DNA from: Glaciimonas sp. PCH181
Lineage (GTDB): Bacteria > Pseudomonadota > Gammaproteobacteria > Burkholderiales > Burkholderiaceae_D
Assembly (NCBI RefSeq): GCF_003056055.1
Contig: NZ_PYFP01000001.1
Span: 1,550,001 to 1,614,000 of the forward strand
Length of the DNA stretch: 64,000 nucleotides
Reading direction: 5' to 3'
Shown here: positions 30,346 through 39,463 of the stretch, piece after piece
Position numbering within the stretch: position 1 is the first letter of the stretch
How the letters are laid out: each line of letters begins with the position of its first letter
Program-made: the position numbers and the translations under genes
Notes under the pieces: generated by a model
Told to the model about the DNA's origin: nothing
What the model saw: the letters and a program-made list of their open reading frames with translations, nothing else
Databases searched by the model: none

Positions 30346-31095
30346 TTACGTAATTTTAAAAACGATTGCGCCAGATAAAAGATAGGTACTTCCGCCCAGA
30401 TCAGGCAGCTTAGGAAACGGTGCAGCCGCCTTGATCGCGTCTCTGGCCGCCTCATCCAGCGCTTCACTGCCGGACGATTGAATATCAAACTTCAGCAAGG
30501 CTCCTTGCGGGCTAAGCGTCAATTTATAGCCCACTCTGCCTTCTTCGTGCCGCATCTTGGCGACACGGGGATACTCTGCCCGACGATTAATACGGGTATA
30601 TATTTGGTTCACGTAATCGCTCGGAATCCCCTCCGTCGAAATAACCTTCGATGCCGGTGGCGCCGGCGGCGCTGGCGGCGTGGGGGCCGTCGGCGTTACC
30701 GGGCCAATCGGTTGCGGGGTCGGGTCCGGTGCAGGCGGCGTAAACGTCTCAGCTTTTTCGGCCGAAGTGGCGATCGTTTTAGGTGTCGGTAATGCGCGTG
30801 ACACTGGTTTCGGCGGCGCCAATGCAACCGGCTTTTCCTTTACCGGTTCTGGCTTCGGTGGCGGTGGCACCAACTCTTTCGGTGCGATTTTTTCCAACAC
30901 CAATTCGATTGGCCGCTGCACTTGTGGCACGTTCGCCACATGCAGCGACAAACTCCAGACAGCTATAATCGCCAACGCATGCACCGCCAGCGAAGCGAAC
31001 GTTCCCTTGTTGCCAAGTTTTTTCCACCAGCTTTTTGCTGCCGTCTCCGTTTCGAGAAAAAAAGTATTCGGATGGGGTAAGGTCGTGACGGCCAT
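30346..31095 (-). CDS. tonB: energy transducer TonB
   Basis: In this 249-residue protein, one N-terminal membrane helix (about 33-51, with the S-L/H pattern of TonB) is followed by a long Pro-rich spacer with Pro-Lys and Pro-Ala repeats (residues about 70-155). The TonB C-terminal domain at 165-249 (YPRVAKMRHEEGRVGYKLTL, SGSEALDEAARDAI) contacts the TonB box of receptors. It is followed by exbB after a 150-base gap. A dedicated TonB system beside its receptors suggests the cluster is self-sufficient. Confidence 0.93.
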   Translation of the reverse strand: MAVTTLPHPNTFFLETETAAKSWWKKLGNKGTFASLAVHALAIIAVWSLSLHVANVPQVQRPIELVLEKIAPKELVPPPPKPEPVKEKPVALAPPKPVSRALPTPKTIATSAEKAETFTPPAPDPTPQPIGPVTPTAPTPPAPPAPPASKVISTEGIPSDYVNQIYTRINRRAEYPRVAKMRHEEGRVGYKLTLSPQGALLKFDIQSSGSEALDEAARDAIKAAAPFPKLPDLGGSTYLLSGAIVFKIT

Positions 31096-31126
31096 GAGAT
31101 TTCAACGCTCCGTTTAATCAAGAAAA

Positions 31127-32002
31127 TTAATCAAACAAGTCTGGCTCTTCGCGCGTTACCACGTCCCACAGCGGCTGAAAACTGAACCAGCCCCCGGCAT
31201 CAGAACCAATCTGCGAAGCGGTATGCCGTGCGACTTCAGGGCCAATCGGTTTAGTCGGTCCTGCAGCCTCCGACAGCAACTGTGCTTGCGCCGCGTTTTC
31301 CATCGAGATATAGCGCCATACAGCCGATTCCACAGATGCCCCAACAGTCAGAAAACCATGATTTTGCAGAATCACGGCTTTACGTTTGCCAAGTGCCTGC
31401 GCGATGCGTTCGCCTTCGCTGCTGTCAAGGACAACGCCGCTAAAGTCTTCAAAAATCGCGTGATCTTCATAGAAAGCGCAAGAGTCCTGCGTCAACGGAT
31501 CCAGCAATCGCCCTTGCGCCGAGAAAGCCTTGCCGTACAACCCGTGCGAATGGGCCGCTGCAATCACGTCAGGCCGCGCTTTGTGTAGCTCTGAATGGAT
31601 GGCAAAAGCGGCACGATTCAGCAAGCCATCGCCTTCAATAATTTTGCCTTCGTGACTGACTAACAGCAGATCAGAGACGCGGATATGACCGAAATACACA
31701 CCAGCCGGATTCACCCAAAAGTGATCCGGATTTTCAGGATCACGCGCCGTAATATGACCTGCGCCACCCATATCAAAACCATAGCGCGCAAACAAACGGA
31801 AGGATGCAGCAAGTCGCTGCTTACGATGCAAACGCGCTAACTCCACGGTCGGTGGCGGCGGCGGTTCAGCAAAAATAATATTGCCGCTAGGATCGCGTGG
31901 CACCGAATAAATCGATGGACGCGGGGTTGGATTAGCCGCCGTACTGACCGCACGTAAATGTGGCGTAGCGAGTGCGGAACTACGAAGAGGAGAAATGCTC
32001 AT
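31127..32002 (-). CDS. class II aldolase/adducin-family protein
   Basis: The start at 32002 (MSISPLRSS) is chosen because upstream in-frame codons only translate an 8-bp tandem repeat. The 291-residue protein has the family zinc ligands in AAHSHGLYGKAFS and LQNHGFLTVGASVESAVWRY, and a Tyr/Phe-rich C-terminus. Family members cleave sugar phosphates or keto acids. Those found in sulfur or amino-acid clusters have unknown substrates. No good ribosome site precedes the start, and the tandem repeat sits 10 bases upstream, so translation may depend on the preceding gene. Confidence 0.8.
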   Translation of the reverse strand: MSISPLRSSALATPHLRAVSTAANPTPRPSIYSVPRDPSGNIIFAEPPPPPTVELARLHRKQRLAASFRLFARYGFDMGGAGHITARDPENPDHFWVNPAGVYFGHIRVSDLLLVSHEGKIIEGDGLLNRAAFAIHSELHKARPDVIAAAHSHGLYGKAFSAQGRLLDPLTQDSCAFYEDHAIFEDFSGVVLDSSEGERIAQALGKRKAVILQNHGFLTVGASVESAVWRYISMENAAQAQLLSEAAGPTKPIGPEVARHTASQIGSDAGGWFSFQPLWDVVTREEPDLFD

Positions 32003-32012
32003 GGGAAGGGTC

Positions 32013-32089
32013 CGATTGTTCGATTGTTCGATTGTTCGATTGTTCGATTGTTCGATTGTTCGATTGTTCGATTGTTCGATTGTTCGATT
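32013..32089. repeat. 8-bp tandem repeat, nine full copies plus a partial
   Basis: On the plus strand the unit CGATTGTT repeats nine times without error from 32013 to 32084 and continues as CGATT to 32089, where it merges into the stop codon of the monooxygenase gene. It fills almost the whole gap to the aldolase start. Perfect repeats of this length are prone to slippage. Confidence 0.95.
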
Positions 32090-33224
32090 AAGCGGCCTGT
32101 GCCAGACGCACCGCGCCAGACTCAGAAGTATTTTTAGCTGCATCAGCTTCGCGTTCGGCGACAGCGCGGCGCACCAACGGGATCAACTCTTTTCCATATT
32201 GCAATGCGTCTGCAATAGGGTCAAATCCACGAATCAAGAAAGTAGTGATGCCCAGATCGTAATATTTCAGCAATGACTCCAGCACTTGCTCCGGCGTGCC
32301 GACCAACGATGTGGAATTGCCTGCCGCCTTGGTCAGCGCTGTGATGCCAGTCCATAGACGATCGTCGATAACGCTACCCTGCGCTGCGGCAGCCAACAGG
32401 CGTTGCGAACCAACATTTTTCGGCTGCGTCGGACGGCTGGTGAAAAATTGATTAGTACCGACGTTGGCAGTCGCTTTTGCCAAAATATGGTTCGCACGTT
32501 CCCACGCCAGCGCTTCGGTCTCCGCCAAAATCGGGCGTAATGACAAACTGAAACGAATCTTATCGGCGCGACCATGACGTGCGGCAGAAGCCCGGACCTT
32601 GTCCACGGTTTCCTTCACTTGCGCCAATGACTCACCCCATAGCGCGTACACGTCAGCGTGCTTACCCGCAACTTCAATCGCCGCATCAGAAGAGCCACCG
32701 AAATAGATTGGCAAATGTTGATTGCGAAATGGCCGCACTCCAGCGTTTTGGCCTTTGAAACGGTAGTGACGACCGTCATGATCGAAAGGACCGTTAGAAG
32801 TCCAGGTCTTCTTCACGACCTCCAGATATTCATCGCTGCGTTGGTAACGTTCATCATGATCAAGAAAATCACCGTCGCGTTGTTGCTCGGTATCGTCGCC
32901 GCCGCTAATGATATGCACTGCCAGACGGCCGTCGCTGAAATGGTCGAGCGTGGCGAATTGTCGCGCGGCTAATGTTGGGGAAACAAAGCCCGGGCGCTGG
33001 GCCAGCAAAATACCCAGATGTTCAGTTTGCGATGCGATGTAAGCGGCAGTTTGCAAGCCATCTGGAGAGGCGCTGCTGTGCGCGACCAATACGCGATCAA
33101 AGCCTGCATATTCATGCGCACGTGCAATCGCGCCAACGTAACGTTTATCGATGACTGGGCCGTGCGGCACATGTGTTTCGGATGATTCCTGGGTGGCTGA
33201 AATACCGATAAATTCGATGCTCAT
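32088..33224 (-). CDS. ssuD: FMNH2-dependent alkanesulfonate monooxygenase-like protein (SsuD type)
   Basis: This 378-residue luciferase-like monooxygenase carries the SsuD-type landmarks: HISGGDDTEQQRDGDFLDHD, FDHDGRHYRFKG and the IYFGGSSDAAIEVA block. SsuD cleaves C-S bonds of sulfonates with FMNH2 and O2, releasing sulfite for biosynthesis. It needs an FMN reductase, which is not in this window. It stands between ssuB and the aldolase gene. The true substrate may differ from simple alkanesulfonates. Confidence 0.85.
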   Translation of the reverse strand: MSIEFIGISATQESSETHVPHGPVIDKRYVGAIARAHEYAGFDRVLVAHSSASPDGLQTAAYIASQTEHLGILLAQRPGFVSPTLAARQFATLDHFSDGRLAVHIISGGDDTEQQRDGDFLDHDERYQRSDEYLEVVKKTWTSNGPFDHDGRHYRFKGQNAGVRPFRNQHLPIYFGGSSDAAIEVAGKHADVYALWGESLAQVKETVDKVRASAARHGRADKIRFSLSLRPILAETEALAWERANHILAKATANVGTNQFFTSRPTQPKNVGSQRLLAAAAQGSVIDDRLWTGITALTKAAGNSTSLVGTPEQVLESLLKYYDLGITTFLIRGFDPIADALQYGKELIPLVRRAVAEREADAAKNTSESGAVRLAQAA

Positions 33225-33333
33225 AGAAGTCCTTAATATGCGTTAAATAAAATGTGAGATACAAACGAAAGAAGCGACAGCAGCAACGACTGCGCGACTA
33301 TTTTTTCTTTTACGGCGAACAAATTTGCATGGT

Positions 33334-34305
33334 CTAAATCGAAAAATTACTAAAGTTAAAAGGACTTGGCAGAACTTCATGCCGCCCTTCGTCCGTTGTC
33401 ACCAAATGCAGCGCGCTGCCACCCGATTTAGCGTGTGCCCCAATGGTCTGAGGGGTTGTGCGTACATCGCTGTCAGCATCGGCGGGCGCATCTATTTCTA
33501 CACCCAGCAATTGCAACAGTTCGGCGCGAATTTTTTGAAACGCATGGTTTTCAGCAGTACGCGGACGGGCTTGATCAATCTTAATATCAGCGGCAATACG
33601 TCCGCCCTCCAATACCAATACGCGATCAGCCAGCAACACTGCCTCGTCAACGTCGTGCGTTACCAGCAACACTGCAGGGCGATGTTTGCGCCATAACGAC
33701 AAAATCAATTGATGCATACGAATACGGGTCAGCGCATCCAATGCGGCAAAAGGCTCATCCAGCAGCAGTAATTGCGGTTCACGCACCAGAGCACGGGCCA
33801 GCGCCACGCGTTGCGCTTCGCCGCCCGACAGCGTCGCAGGCCACGCATTTTCACGGTGCGCCAGCCCAACCTCAGCCAATGCTTCCCGTGCCCGCTCACG
33901 CGCTGCATCGATACGCAAGCCCATCGTGACATTGCGCCAGGCCCGTTTCCAAGGCATCAGACGTGGCTCCTGAAACACGGCGGCGTGCGCTTCAGGCACG
34001 ACCAACTCGCCGGAACTGATCTTATCCAGACCTGCCAATGCACGTAGCAATGTGGTCTTGCCGGAACCGCTGCGCCCTAGTAATGCGACGAATTCGCCAG
34101 CACGAATATCCAGGTGAAGATTGTCTAGAATGGTGATATCGCCAAAGCGTTTAACCAGTTGACGGGTGCGCACCGCATCATGTCCGCCGTCTGGAAATTT
34201 TGGCGTCGGCGTCGGCGTCGGCGTCGGGACGATTGGCTGAGCGACGGTATATTCAGCATCCCGCGGCAATGCACTCGCTTGCAATAAAGATTTGACTGCT
34301 GCCAT
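33334..34305 (-). CDS. ssuB: sulfonate-type ABC transporter ATPase (SsuB type)
   Basis: The start at 34305 has AAGGA upstream and lies 2 bases after the permease stop; the protein has 323 residues. A Pro-Thr repeat (residues about 27-37, coded by a GGCGTC hexamer array at 34205-34227) precedes the ATPase domain with Walker A GRSGSGKTTLLRALAG, signature LSGGEAQRVALARAL and Walker B LLLLDEPFAALDALT. The C-terminal tail is unusually long for SsuB. It pairs with the permease directly upstream; the binding protein is encoded in the divergent operon. Confidence 0.88.
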   Translation of the reverse strand: MAAVKSLLQASALPRDAEYTVAQPIVPTPTPTPTPKFPDGGHDAVRTRQLVKRFGDITILDNLHLDIRAGEFVALLGRSGSGKTTLLRALAGLDKISSGELVVPEAHAAVFQEPRLMPWKRAWRNVTMGLRIDAARERAREALAEVGLAHRENAWPATLSGGEAQRVALARALVREPQLLLLDEPFAALDALTRIRMHQLILSLWRKHRPAVLLVTHDVDEAVLLADRVLVLEGGRIAADIKIDQARPRTAENHAFQKIRAELLQLLGVEIDAPADADSDVRTTPQTIGAHAKSGGSALHLVTTDEGRHEVLPSPFNFSNFSI

Positions 34306-34307
34306 GG

Positions 34308-35174
34308 TTAATCCTTGATGAAAGAAGGACGCCATGCCAAAGCAAAATGCTCGACGGTACGCACCAACATATCGGTAAACAATCCCAGCAGGCTATACAC
34401 AAGCAAGCAGACAACAATCACATCAGTACGCATAAAATCGCGTGCATTATTGATCAGATAGCCGAGTCCGGCAGTGGCATTGATTTGCTCGACGGCGACT
34501 AACGATAACCAGCTGATTCCTAGCGCATAACGCAGCCCTAACAGAAACGATGGCAGCGATCCCGGCAGAATGACGTGCCAGATCAAGCCAGCATTACCAA
34601 GACCAAACAAGCGCCCGGCTTCAATTAGTTTGGCGTCGATGCTGCGGATACCGCTGTATAGCGTCAGGTACATGGGGAACACTGTGGCAAAGGTAATGAG
34701 CGCAATCTTTGTGACTTCGCCGATGCCGAACCAGAGGATAAATAGTGGGACTAGCCCCAGAAATGGTAGCGTTCTCACCATTTGCATAGGCGAATCAACG
34801 ATCACTTCACCACGCCGTGATAACCCGGAAATTAATGCCAGTACGGTGCCTAAAGACAAAGAAATTGATAGGCCTGTGAGAACACGGCCGAGCGATACAA
34901 GTAAATTCCCGCCCATTTCCCCGGAGGCGACCATGTCGCTAAATGTGCCGATGATTTGCGATGGCGCGGCAAGTATGCGTTCTGGGATTATCCCTACGCG
35001 GGAGGCTAGCTCCCAGAGTGATAGCAATACTAGCGGGCTGATTGCCCGGGTTATTAGTGGCGATAGGAGACGCAGAAACTGGCGGACATATAAAAGTGCC
35101 GGCAAGGGTTTCTTTTCTGAGCTCGTCCTGGGGAGAGCTGGTGGTGAAATTGATGTACTGGACGAAATCGACAT
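34308..35174 (-). CDS. ssuC: sulfonate-type ABC transporter permease (SsuC type)
   Basis: The 288-residue inner-membrane protein has six membrane segments and the ATPase-docking loop LIEAGRLFGLGNAGLIWHVI of the SsuC/TauC family. It is the first gene of the minus-strand half of the island, so its promoter should lie in the AT-rich gap upstream. The matching periplasmic protein is the SsuA-like gene at 38401. Confidence 0.9.
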   Translation of the reverse strand: MSISSSTSISPPALPRTSSEKKPLPALLYVRQFLRLLSPLITRAISPLVLLSLWELASRVGIIPERILAAPSQIIGTFSDMVASGEMGGNLLVSLGRVLTGLSISLSLGTVLALISGLSRRGEVIVDSPMQMVRTLPFLGLVPLFILWFGIGEVTKIALITFATVFPMYLTLYSGIRSIDAKLIEAGRLFGLGNAGLIWHVILPGSLPSFLLGLRYALGISWLSLVAVEQINATAGLGYLINNARDFMRTDVIVVCLLVYSLLGLFTDMLVRTVEHFALAWRPSFIKD

Positions 35175-36052
35175 ATGCCTGCTTACCCGTTAAATAGTCT
35201 TTCAATCTTGAAAAATGTTCAGGGCCTTTTCTTTAGGATCGGAACGTCAGATTGTTGGATAGATATTAAGCGTCGAAATATTATGTTAAAACGAATTATT
35301 TCTCATATTCAAATATGATCTTTATGAAATATGTTGAGGCTGTTAGGGCGATGGTAGCTATGTGGAGCACGCTATACATGGATGTAAAGGATGACCAAAT
35401 ACAAAACCTTGGCTATTTCACTCATCTACATATCAAGCTTCTTTTGTTGTGAATTTGGATGGCTATTTGAATATTTGTGAAAATTATTATGCTCAATTTC
35501 CATATTTCAATATAAGAAATAATTCGTTTTTTAATGAAATTAGGGGGCTTAATATTTGTTTAACGGTTTTTTGTTTAGGGATTGGCTGGTTTGGTTTAGT
35601 TGTAATTGAAACGGTTTATTCTCCGTGGAGAGTTTGCCGGGTCGAAAACCAACTCGCTGCGCTCAAACATGTTTTCTGTCAAACCCCTGAAACATTTGGC
35701 AGCGCTATATGACGGGGTACGTCAACGACTACTTCAACAGCAGCTGCAACGTCAAATGCGGTTGCGGTTGTTTTTGAAGTAAAGGCGAAGCCACAGTTGA
35801 CGCGTTTTTTTACATTGCAGCCGCAGCAACCTTTGACGTTGCAGTTGTTTTTGAAGTGGCAGCTGCTGTTGAAGTCGACCTACTCCGTCATGGGGTGCCG
35901 CCGAATTTTTTAGCTGTTACTCGAAAATAGGCGGGAAACATCTATTAATCACCCCACCAAACAAAACAATTTTCGGCCGAACGCTCACCCACACCGCTAG
36001 CAAAAAAAATACCTCCCGTTTTATTAAACTGCGTACCTTTACATCAAAGCCC
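35175..36052. other. 878-base divergent intergenic region
   Basis: This separates the two halves of the island and should hold both promoters. It includes an AT-rich palindrome CATATTCAAATATG (35304-35317), a degenerate copy of the 25991 element end (35602-35630) and an inverted-repeat element at 35709-35891. A 87-codon frame at 35449-35712 has no ribosome site and low protein-like character, so I do not call it a gene. Confidence 0.6.
35709..35891. repeat. 183-bp inverted-repeat element with internal direct repeats
   Basis: The ends read ATGACGGGGTA (35709-35719) and, inverted, ATGACGGAGTA (35881-35891). Inside, ACTTCAACAGCAGCTGC (35731-35747) and its exact complement (35859-35875) form a 17-bp arm. 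GCAACGTCAAA (35746-35756) pairs with 35832-35842. A 20-base direct repeat (35761-35780 and 35838-35857, one mismatch) overlaps these arms. There is no coding sequence. The layout is that of a small non-autonomous mobile element. Confidence 0.7.
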
Positions 36053-37342
36053 ATGTCAGCCAACAACCTCCCCTTACAAAAAAAATCCCTCTCAGAAATC
36101 GACTTAGACGCAATAGAATTCGATCAGCTACTAACAAAACTAAGCGCCGAATTCGCCGCAACTGCCGCGCACCACGACCGCGACGGCAGCTTCCCCCATC
36201 ACAATTTCGAACGCCTGCACCAGCACGGCCTGCTAGCGTTAACCATTCCAAAATCCCACGGCGGCCTAGAAGCCAATCTAGCCCAAACCCGCAAAGTCAT
36301 AGCAGCAGTAGCCTACGGCGACCCCTCCACCGCCCTAGTGCTAACAATGCAATACCTCCAGCACGCAGCAACCCGCCGCACAGCCCACTGGCCACAAAAC
36401 CTATACACACAAGTAGCCCTGGAAGCCACCCGCGACGGCGCACTAATCAACGCATTAAGAGTAGAACCCGACCTTGGCACACCAGCCCGCGGCGGCCTCC
36501 CTGGCACAATCGCCAAACGCACCCCCGAAGGCTGGCGCATCAACGGCAGCAAAATCTACTCCACCGGCGCACCACGCCTGACCTGGCTAGCAGTCTGGGC
36601 CCGCAGCGACGACCCCGAACCATTAGTCGGCACCTGGCTAGTCCGCCACGACACCCCCGGCATAACCATCATCGAAACCTGGAACCACCTCGGCATGCGT
36701 GCCACCGGCAGCCACGAAGTCGTCTTCGACAACGTATTAGTCCCCATCACACACGCAGTCGATGTCGCCCCCGTCAGCCAAGTCCCGGAACTGGATGCAA
36801 AATTACTCCTCTGGATGTCAGTCATGCTCGGCGAAATTTACAACAGCGTGGCGCGTGCCGCCCGCGATTGGCTAGTCGAATGGCTACAAAACCGTGTCCC
36901 CGGCAATCTAGGCGCATCGTTGGCAACCCTGCCGCGCTTTCAGGAAATCGTCGGCGAAATCGATGCACTACTATTTTCAAATCGCGTACTACTCAACGCA
37001 GCAGTCACCAGCGACCTCACCGGCAATGCCAGCGGTGAAATCCGGCCCGGCGACAGCACTCGCATCAAATATCTAGTCACCACGCAAGCCATAGCGGCAG
37101 TAGAAAAAGCCATCGCCGCCAGCGGCAATCCCGGCTTATCACGAGAAAACGCACTAGAACGTCACTATCGCAATGTGCTATGCAGCCGCATCCATACACC
37201 ACAAAACGACACGATTCTGGTGAGCACCGGACGGGCCGCATTGGCAAGTCCTCCGACACATGCAGCAGCACCGCAATCAACTACACCAGCAACTCCCCAA
37301 CACCATCCGCAGCCGCAGCTGAAAACCGTCCATACCGCCTGA
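36053..37342 (+). CDS. acyl-CoA-dehydrogenase-like flavoprotein (SfnB/DszC-like)
   Basis: The 429-residue protein has the acyl-CoA dehydrogenase fold: N-terminal helical domain (LLALTIPKSHGGLEA), middle beta domain (GSKIYSTGAPRLTWLAVWA, HLGMRATGSHEVVFDNVLVP) and C-terminal helical domain. Members of this subgroup in sulfur clusters act as FMNH2-dependent monooxygenases on organosulfur compounds rather than as dehydrogenases. A disordered Pro-His-Gln tail ends the protein. The first 700 bases use CTA and ATA codons far more than neighbouring genes. It heads the plus-strand operon, 17 bases before the next gene. Confidence 0.82.
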   Translation: MSANNLPLQKKSLSEIDLDAIEFDQLLTKLSAEFAATAAHHDRDGSFPHHNFERLHQHGLLALTIPKSHGGLEANLAQTRKVIAAVAYGDPSTALVLTMQYLQHAATRRTAHWPQNLYTQVALEATRDGALINALRVEPDLGTPARGGLPGTIAKRTPEGWRINGSKIYSTGAPRLTWLAVWARSDDPEPLVGTWLVRHDTPGITIIETWNHLGMRATGSHEVVFDNVLVPITHAVDVAPVSQVPELDAKLLLWMSVMLGEIYNSVARAARDWLVEWLQNRVPGNLGASLATLPRFQEIVGEIDALLFSNRVLLNAAVTSDLTGNASGEIRPGDSTRIKYLVTTQAIAAVEKAIAASGNPGLSRENALERHYRNVLCSRIHTPQNDTILVSTGRAALASPPTHAAAPQSTTPATPQHHPQPQLKTVHTA

Positions 37343-37358
37343 TCGGAGCAATTTAATT

Positions 37359-38315
37359 ATGAGTGACCTCGTCATCGCCAGCCAATTTGACGCCAAAATC
37401 AATGCGCAGTTAGCAGAACGCGCGCAATTGCGCGTCATTGATGTGCCGCCCGGCCCCATCACCGCACTATCAACGGACGCCAATGTCCTGTTCGCCTTAC
37501 CGTTCCGTAGCGGAGCCGCCAGCACCGCCCCCGCCCTGCCCTCTGCCCCACAAGGCTGGCCGTTTAAACTCGATTGGATCCAACTGGCCTCCGTCGGCAT
37601 AGATTACTATCCGGCATGGTTGTTTCAAGGTCCAGTCGTCACCTCTGCACGCGGCACCGCATCCGATGCCATCGCAGAATATGTGCTGGCCGCGATCTTT
37701 AGCGCCAGCAAACGCATCCCCGCCATCTGGCTAAATGATGTGACAGAATGGCGAAGACAATCTCTGACGTTGGTGCAAGGCAGCGTGCTGGGCTTGTATG
37801 GTTTCGGTTCAATCGGACGTGCGTTGGCACAGCGCGCACAGGCGTTAGGAATACGCGTTCTGGCTTTACGCCGCTCAGATACGCCGTTCGAGATTGCGGG
37901 TGTCGAAGGCGTTAGCAGTCTGGCGGAATTGGTCGCACTTTCCGATCATCTGGTGCTTGCCGCGCCAGCCACCACGGCCACCCGTCATGCCATCAATCGC
38001 GAAATATTAGCGCAAGCCAAACCCGGCCTGCATCTGATCAACATCGCACGCGGTAGCCTGATCGACGATGCCGCTCTGCTAGAGGCATTAGATAACGGTC
38101 AGATCGGACTGGCTACGCTGGACGTGACAGAGCCGGAACCGCTGCCGGCCGAACATCGTTTCTACAGTCATCCCCAAGTCCGATTATCGCCACATATTTC
38201 ACCCAGCACCGACCATATCGTGACAGCGGTGCTGGACAAATTTCTTGGCAATCTGCAACGGTTTCGGGCTGGGCAACCCTTGCATGACGTGATTGATCTT
38301 GCACGCGGCTATTGA
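37359..38315 (+). CDS. D-2-hydroxyacid dehydrogenase, NAD(P)-binding
   Basis: This 318-residue protein has a Rossmann motif LYGFGSIGRALAQRA, the catalytic Arg in NIARGSLIDD, Glu in LDVTEPEPLP and His in LSPHISPS. These enzymes reduce 2-keto acids to D-2-hydroxy acids or the reverse. Its substrate here is unknown. It stands between the flavoprotein and a sulfonate-type binding protein, and could act on the carbon skeleton left after C-S cleavage. Confidence 0.85.
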   Translation: MSDLVIASQFDAKINAQLAERAQLRVIDVPPGPITALSTDANVLFALPFRSGAASTAPALPSAPQGWPFKLDWIQLASVGIDYYPAWLFQGPVVTSARGTASDAIAEYVLAAIFSASKRIPAIWLNDVTEWRRQSLTLVQGSVLGLYGFGSIGRALAQRAQALGIRVLALRRSDTPFEIAGVEGVSSLAELVALSDHLVLAAPATTATRHAINREILAQAKPGLHLINIARGSLIDDAALLEALDNGQIGLATLDVTEPEPLPAEHRFYSHPQVRLSPHISPSTDHIVTAVLDKFLGNLQRFRAGQPLHDVIDLARGY

Positions 38316-38400
38316 TCTGCGCAATTCCTCTATTTTTGCATAGACAACACCTACCATTTTCGGTGGATCTGCGTGATCTACTTTTATACAAAGGATAAAG

Positions 38401-39429
38401 ATGAGTGACTTTGGTTCGACTAACAATAGTGATGCAACGACTGGCGCGCCTTTTAGTCGGCGTCGGTTTTTACAAACGGCACTAGGGTCCAGTGCCGCCA
38501 TAGGCTTGGGTCTGAGCGGTGGTGCCAGCAACGCGCTGGCCGCGCCATTAACCCGCGATACGCTGTTACGGGTCGCCACTTATAAGGGCGATGCCAGACA
38601 ATTCCATAAAGTTATCGGCGTCGATAACACGCCCTATCGCGTCGAATATGCCGAATTTTCGGGTGGTAATTTAATCGTTGAAGCGATCAATGGCGGCTCT
38701 ATCGATCTCGGCACGATGAGCGAAATCCCACCGATTTTTTCAGTCCAAAGCGGTGCGCCGCTGAAACTGATCGCGATATTACAAGGCGATGTCAACAATC
38801 AGACATTGTTAGTGCCAGAGAAATCGAAAATTCGCGACGTTGCCGAACTAAAAGGGCTGCGCGTCGGCTATGTGCGCTCCACCACTTCGCATTATTTATT
38901 GTTGCGATATCTACAGGAAAAAGGTCTCAGCTTTGCAGATATCAAGCCCATCAGCTTGTCCCCGCAAGATGGCCTTGCCGCATTTCAAAGCGGTCAACTG
39001 GACGCATGGGTTATTTACGGACCGATGATTCAATTAGTGCTAAAACAAGGTGCACATATCGTAAAAACCGGCCTTGGTTATCTGTCCGGCAATTACCTTT
39101 ATGCGGCGCACACAAAAGCCATCGCTGATCCGGTTCGACACGCAGCCATCGCCGATTACCTGCAACGTGAACGTAAAGTATATGACTGGATTAATCGCAA
39201 CCACGATGCCTATGCAGGAGGACTTGCGAAGACCACCGGCTTACCAAAATGGCTGTTTGATGCGCAACTTAAACAACAAAGCCAACCGTTCAAGTTGATC
39301 GCCATCGATGATGCCGCCGTTCGCTCACAACAAAAGATCGCCGATACCTTTACAGAGCACAAAGTGATTGACCGTCGAATTGACGTTAGCGGCTTATGGG
39401 ACCGTAGTTTCAGTAGCGCGTTAGTTTAA
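38401..39429 (+). CDS. ssuA: Tat-exported sulfonate-type ABC substrate-binding protein (SsuA-like)
   Basis: This 342-residue protein has a twin-arginine leader (SRRRFLQTALGSSAA, then a hydrophobic stretch ending ASNALA). The mature part is of the NMT1/SsuA type with FSGGNLIVEAINGGSIDLGT, the GLRVGYVRSTTSHYLL block and SGQLDAWVIYGP. It collects a sulfonate-like ligand in the periplasm and should feed SsuB/SsuC from the divergent operon. Spacing to the previous gene is 85 bases and includes AAAGGA before the ATG. Confidence 0.87.
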   Translation: MSDFGSTNNSDATTGAPFSRRRFLQTALGSSAAIGLGLSGGASNALAAPLTRDTLLRVATYKGDARQFHKVIGVDNTPYRVEYAEFSGGNLIVEAINGGSIDLGTMSEIPPIFSVQSGAPLKLIAILQGDVNNQTLLVPEKSKIRDVAELKGLRVGYVRSTTSHYLLLRYLQEKGLSFADIKPISLSPQDGLAAFQSGQLDAWVIYGPMIQLVLKQGAHIVKTGLGYLSGNYLYAAHTKAIADPVRHAAIADYLQRERKVYDWINRNHDAYAGGLAKTTGLPKWLFDAQLKQQSQPFKLIAIDDAAVRSQQKIADTFTEHKVIDRRIDVSGLWDRSFSSALV

Positions 39430-39463
39430 AAATTGCATTTTTTTAACGTAAAGAAAGAGTCAG

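Noticed and set aside
30243..30488. 81-codon frame overlapping the end of tonB
   Set aside because: It shares the tonB sequence in another frame, has no ribosome site and ends in low-complexity sequence.
32013..32089. CRISPR-like array
   Set aside because: The units are contiguous 8-mers without spacers; this is a simple tandem repeat.
34205..34227. Hexamer repeat in ssuB as a phase-variable tract
   Set aside because: The unit is six bases, so changes keep the frame and only alter a Pro-Thr linker.
35449..35712. 87-codon plus-strand frame in the divergent gap
   Set aside because: It has no ribosome site, crosses the repeated segment at 35602-35630 and has unusual composition, so it is unlikely to be a gene.
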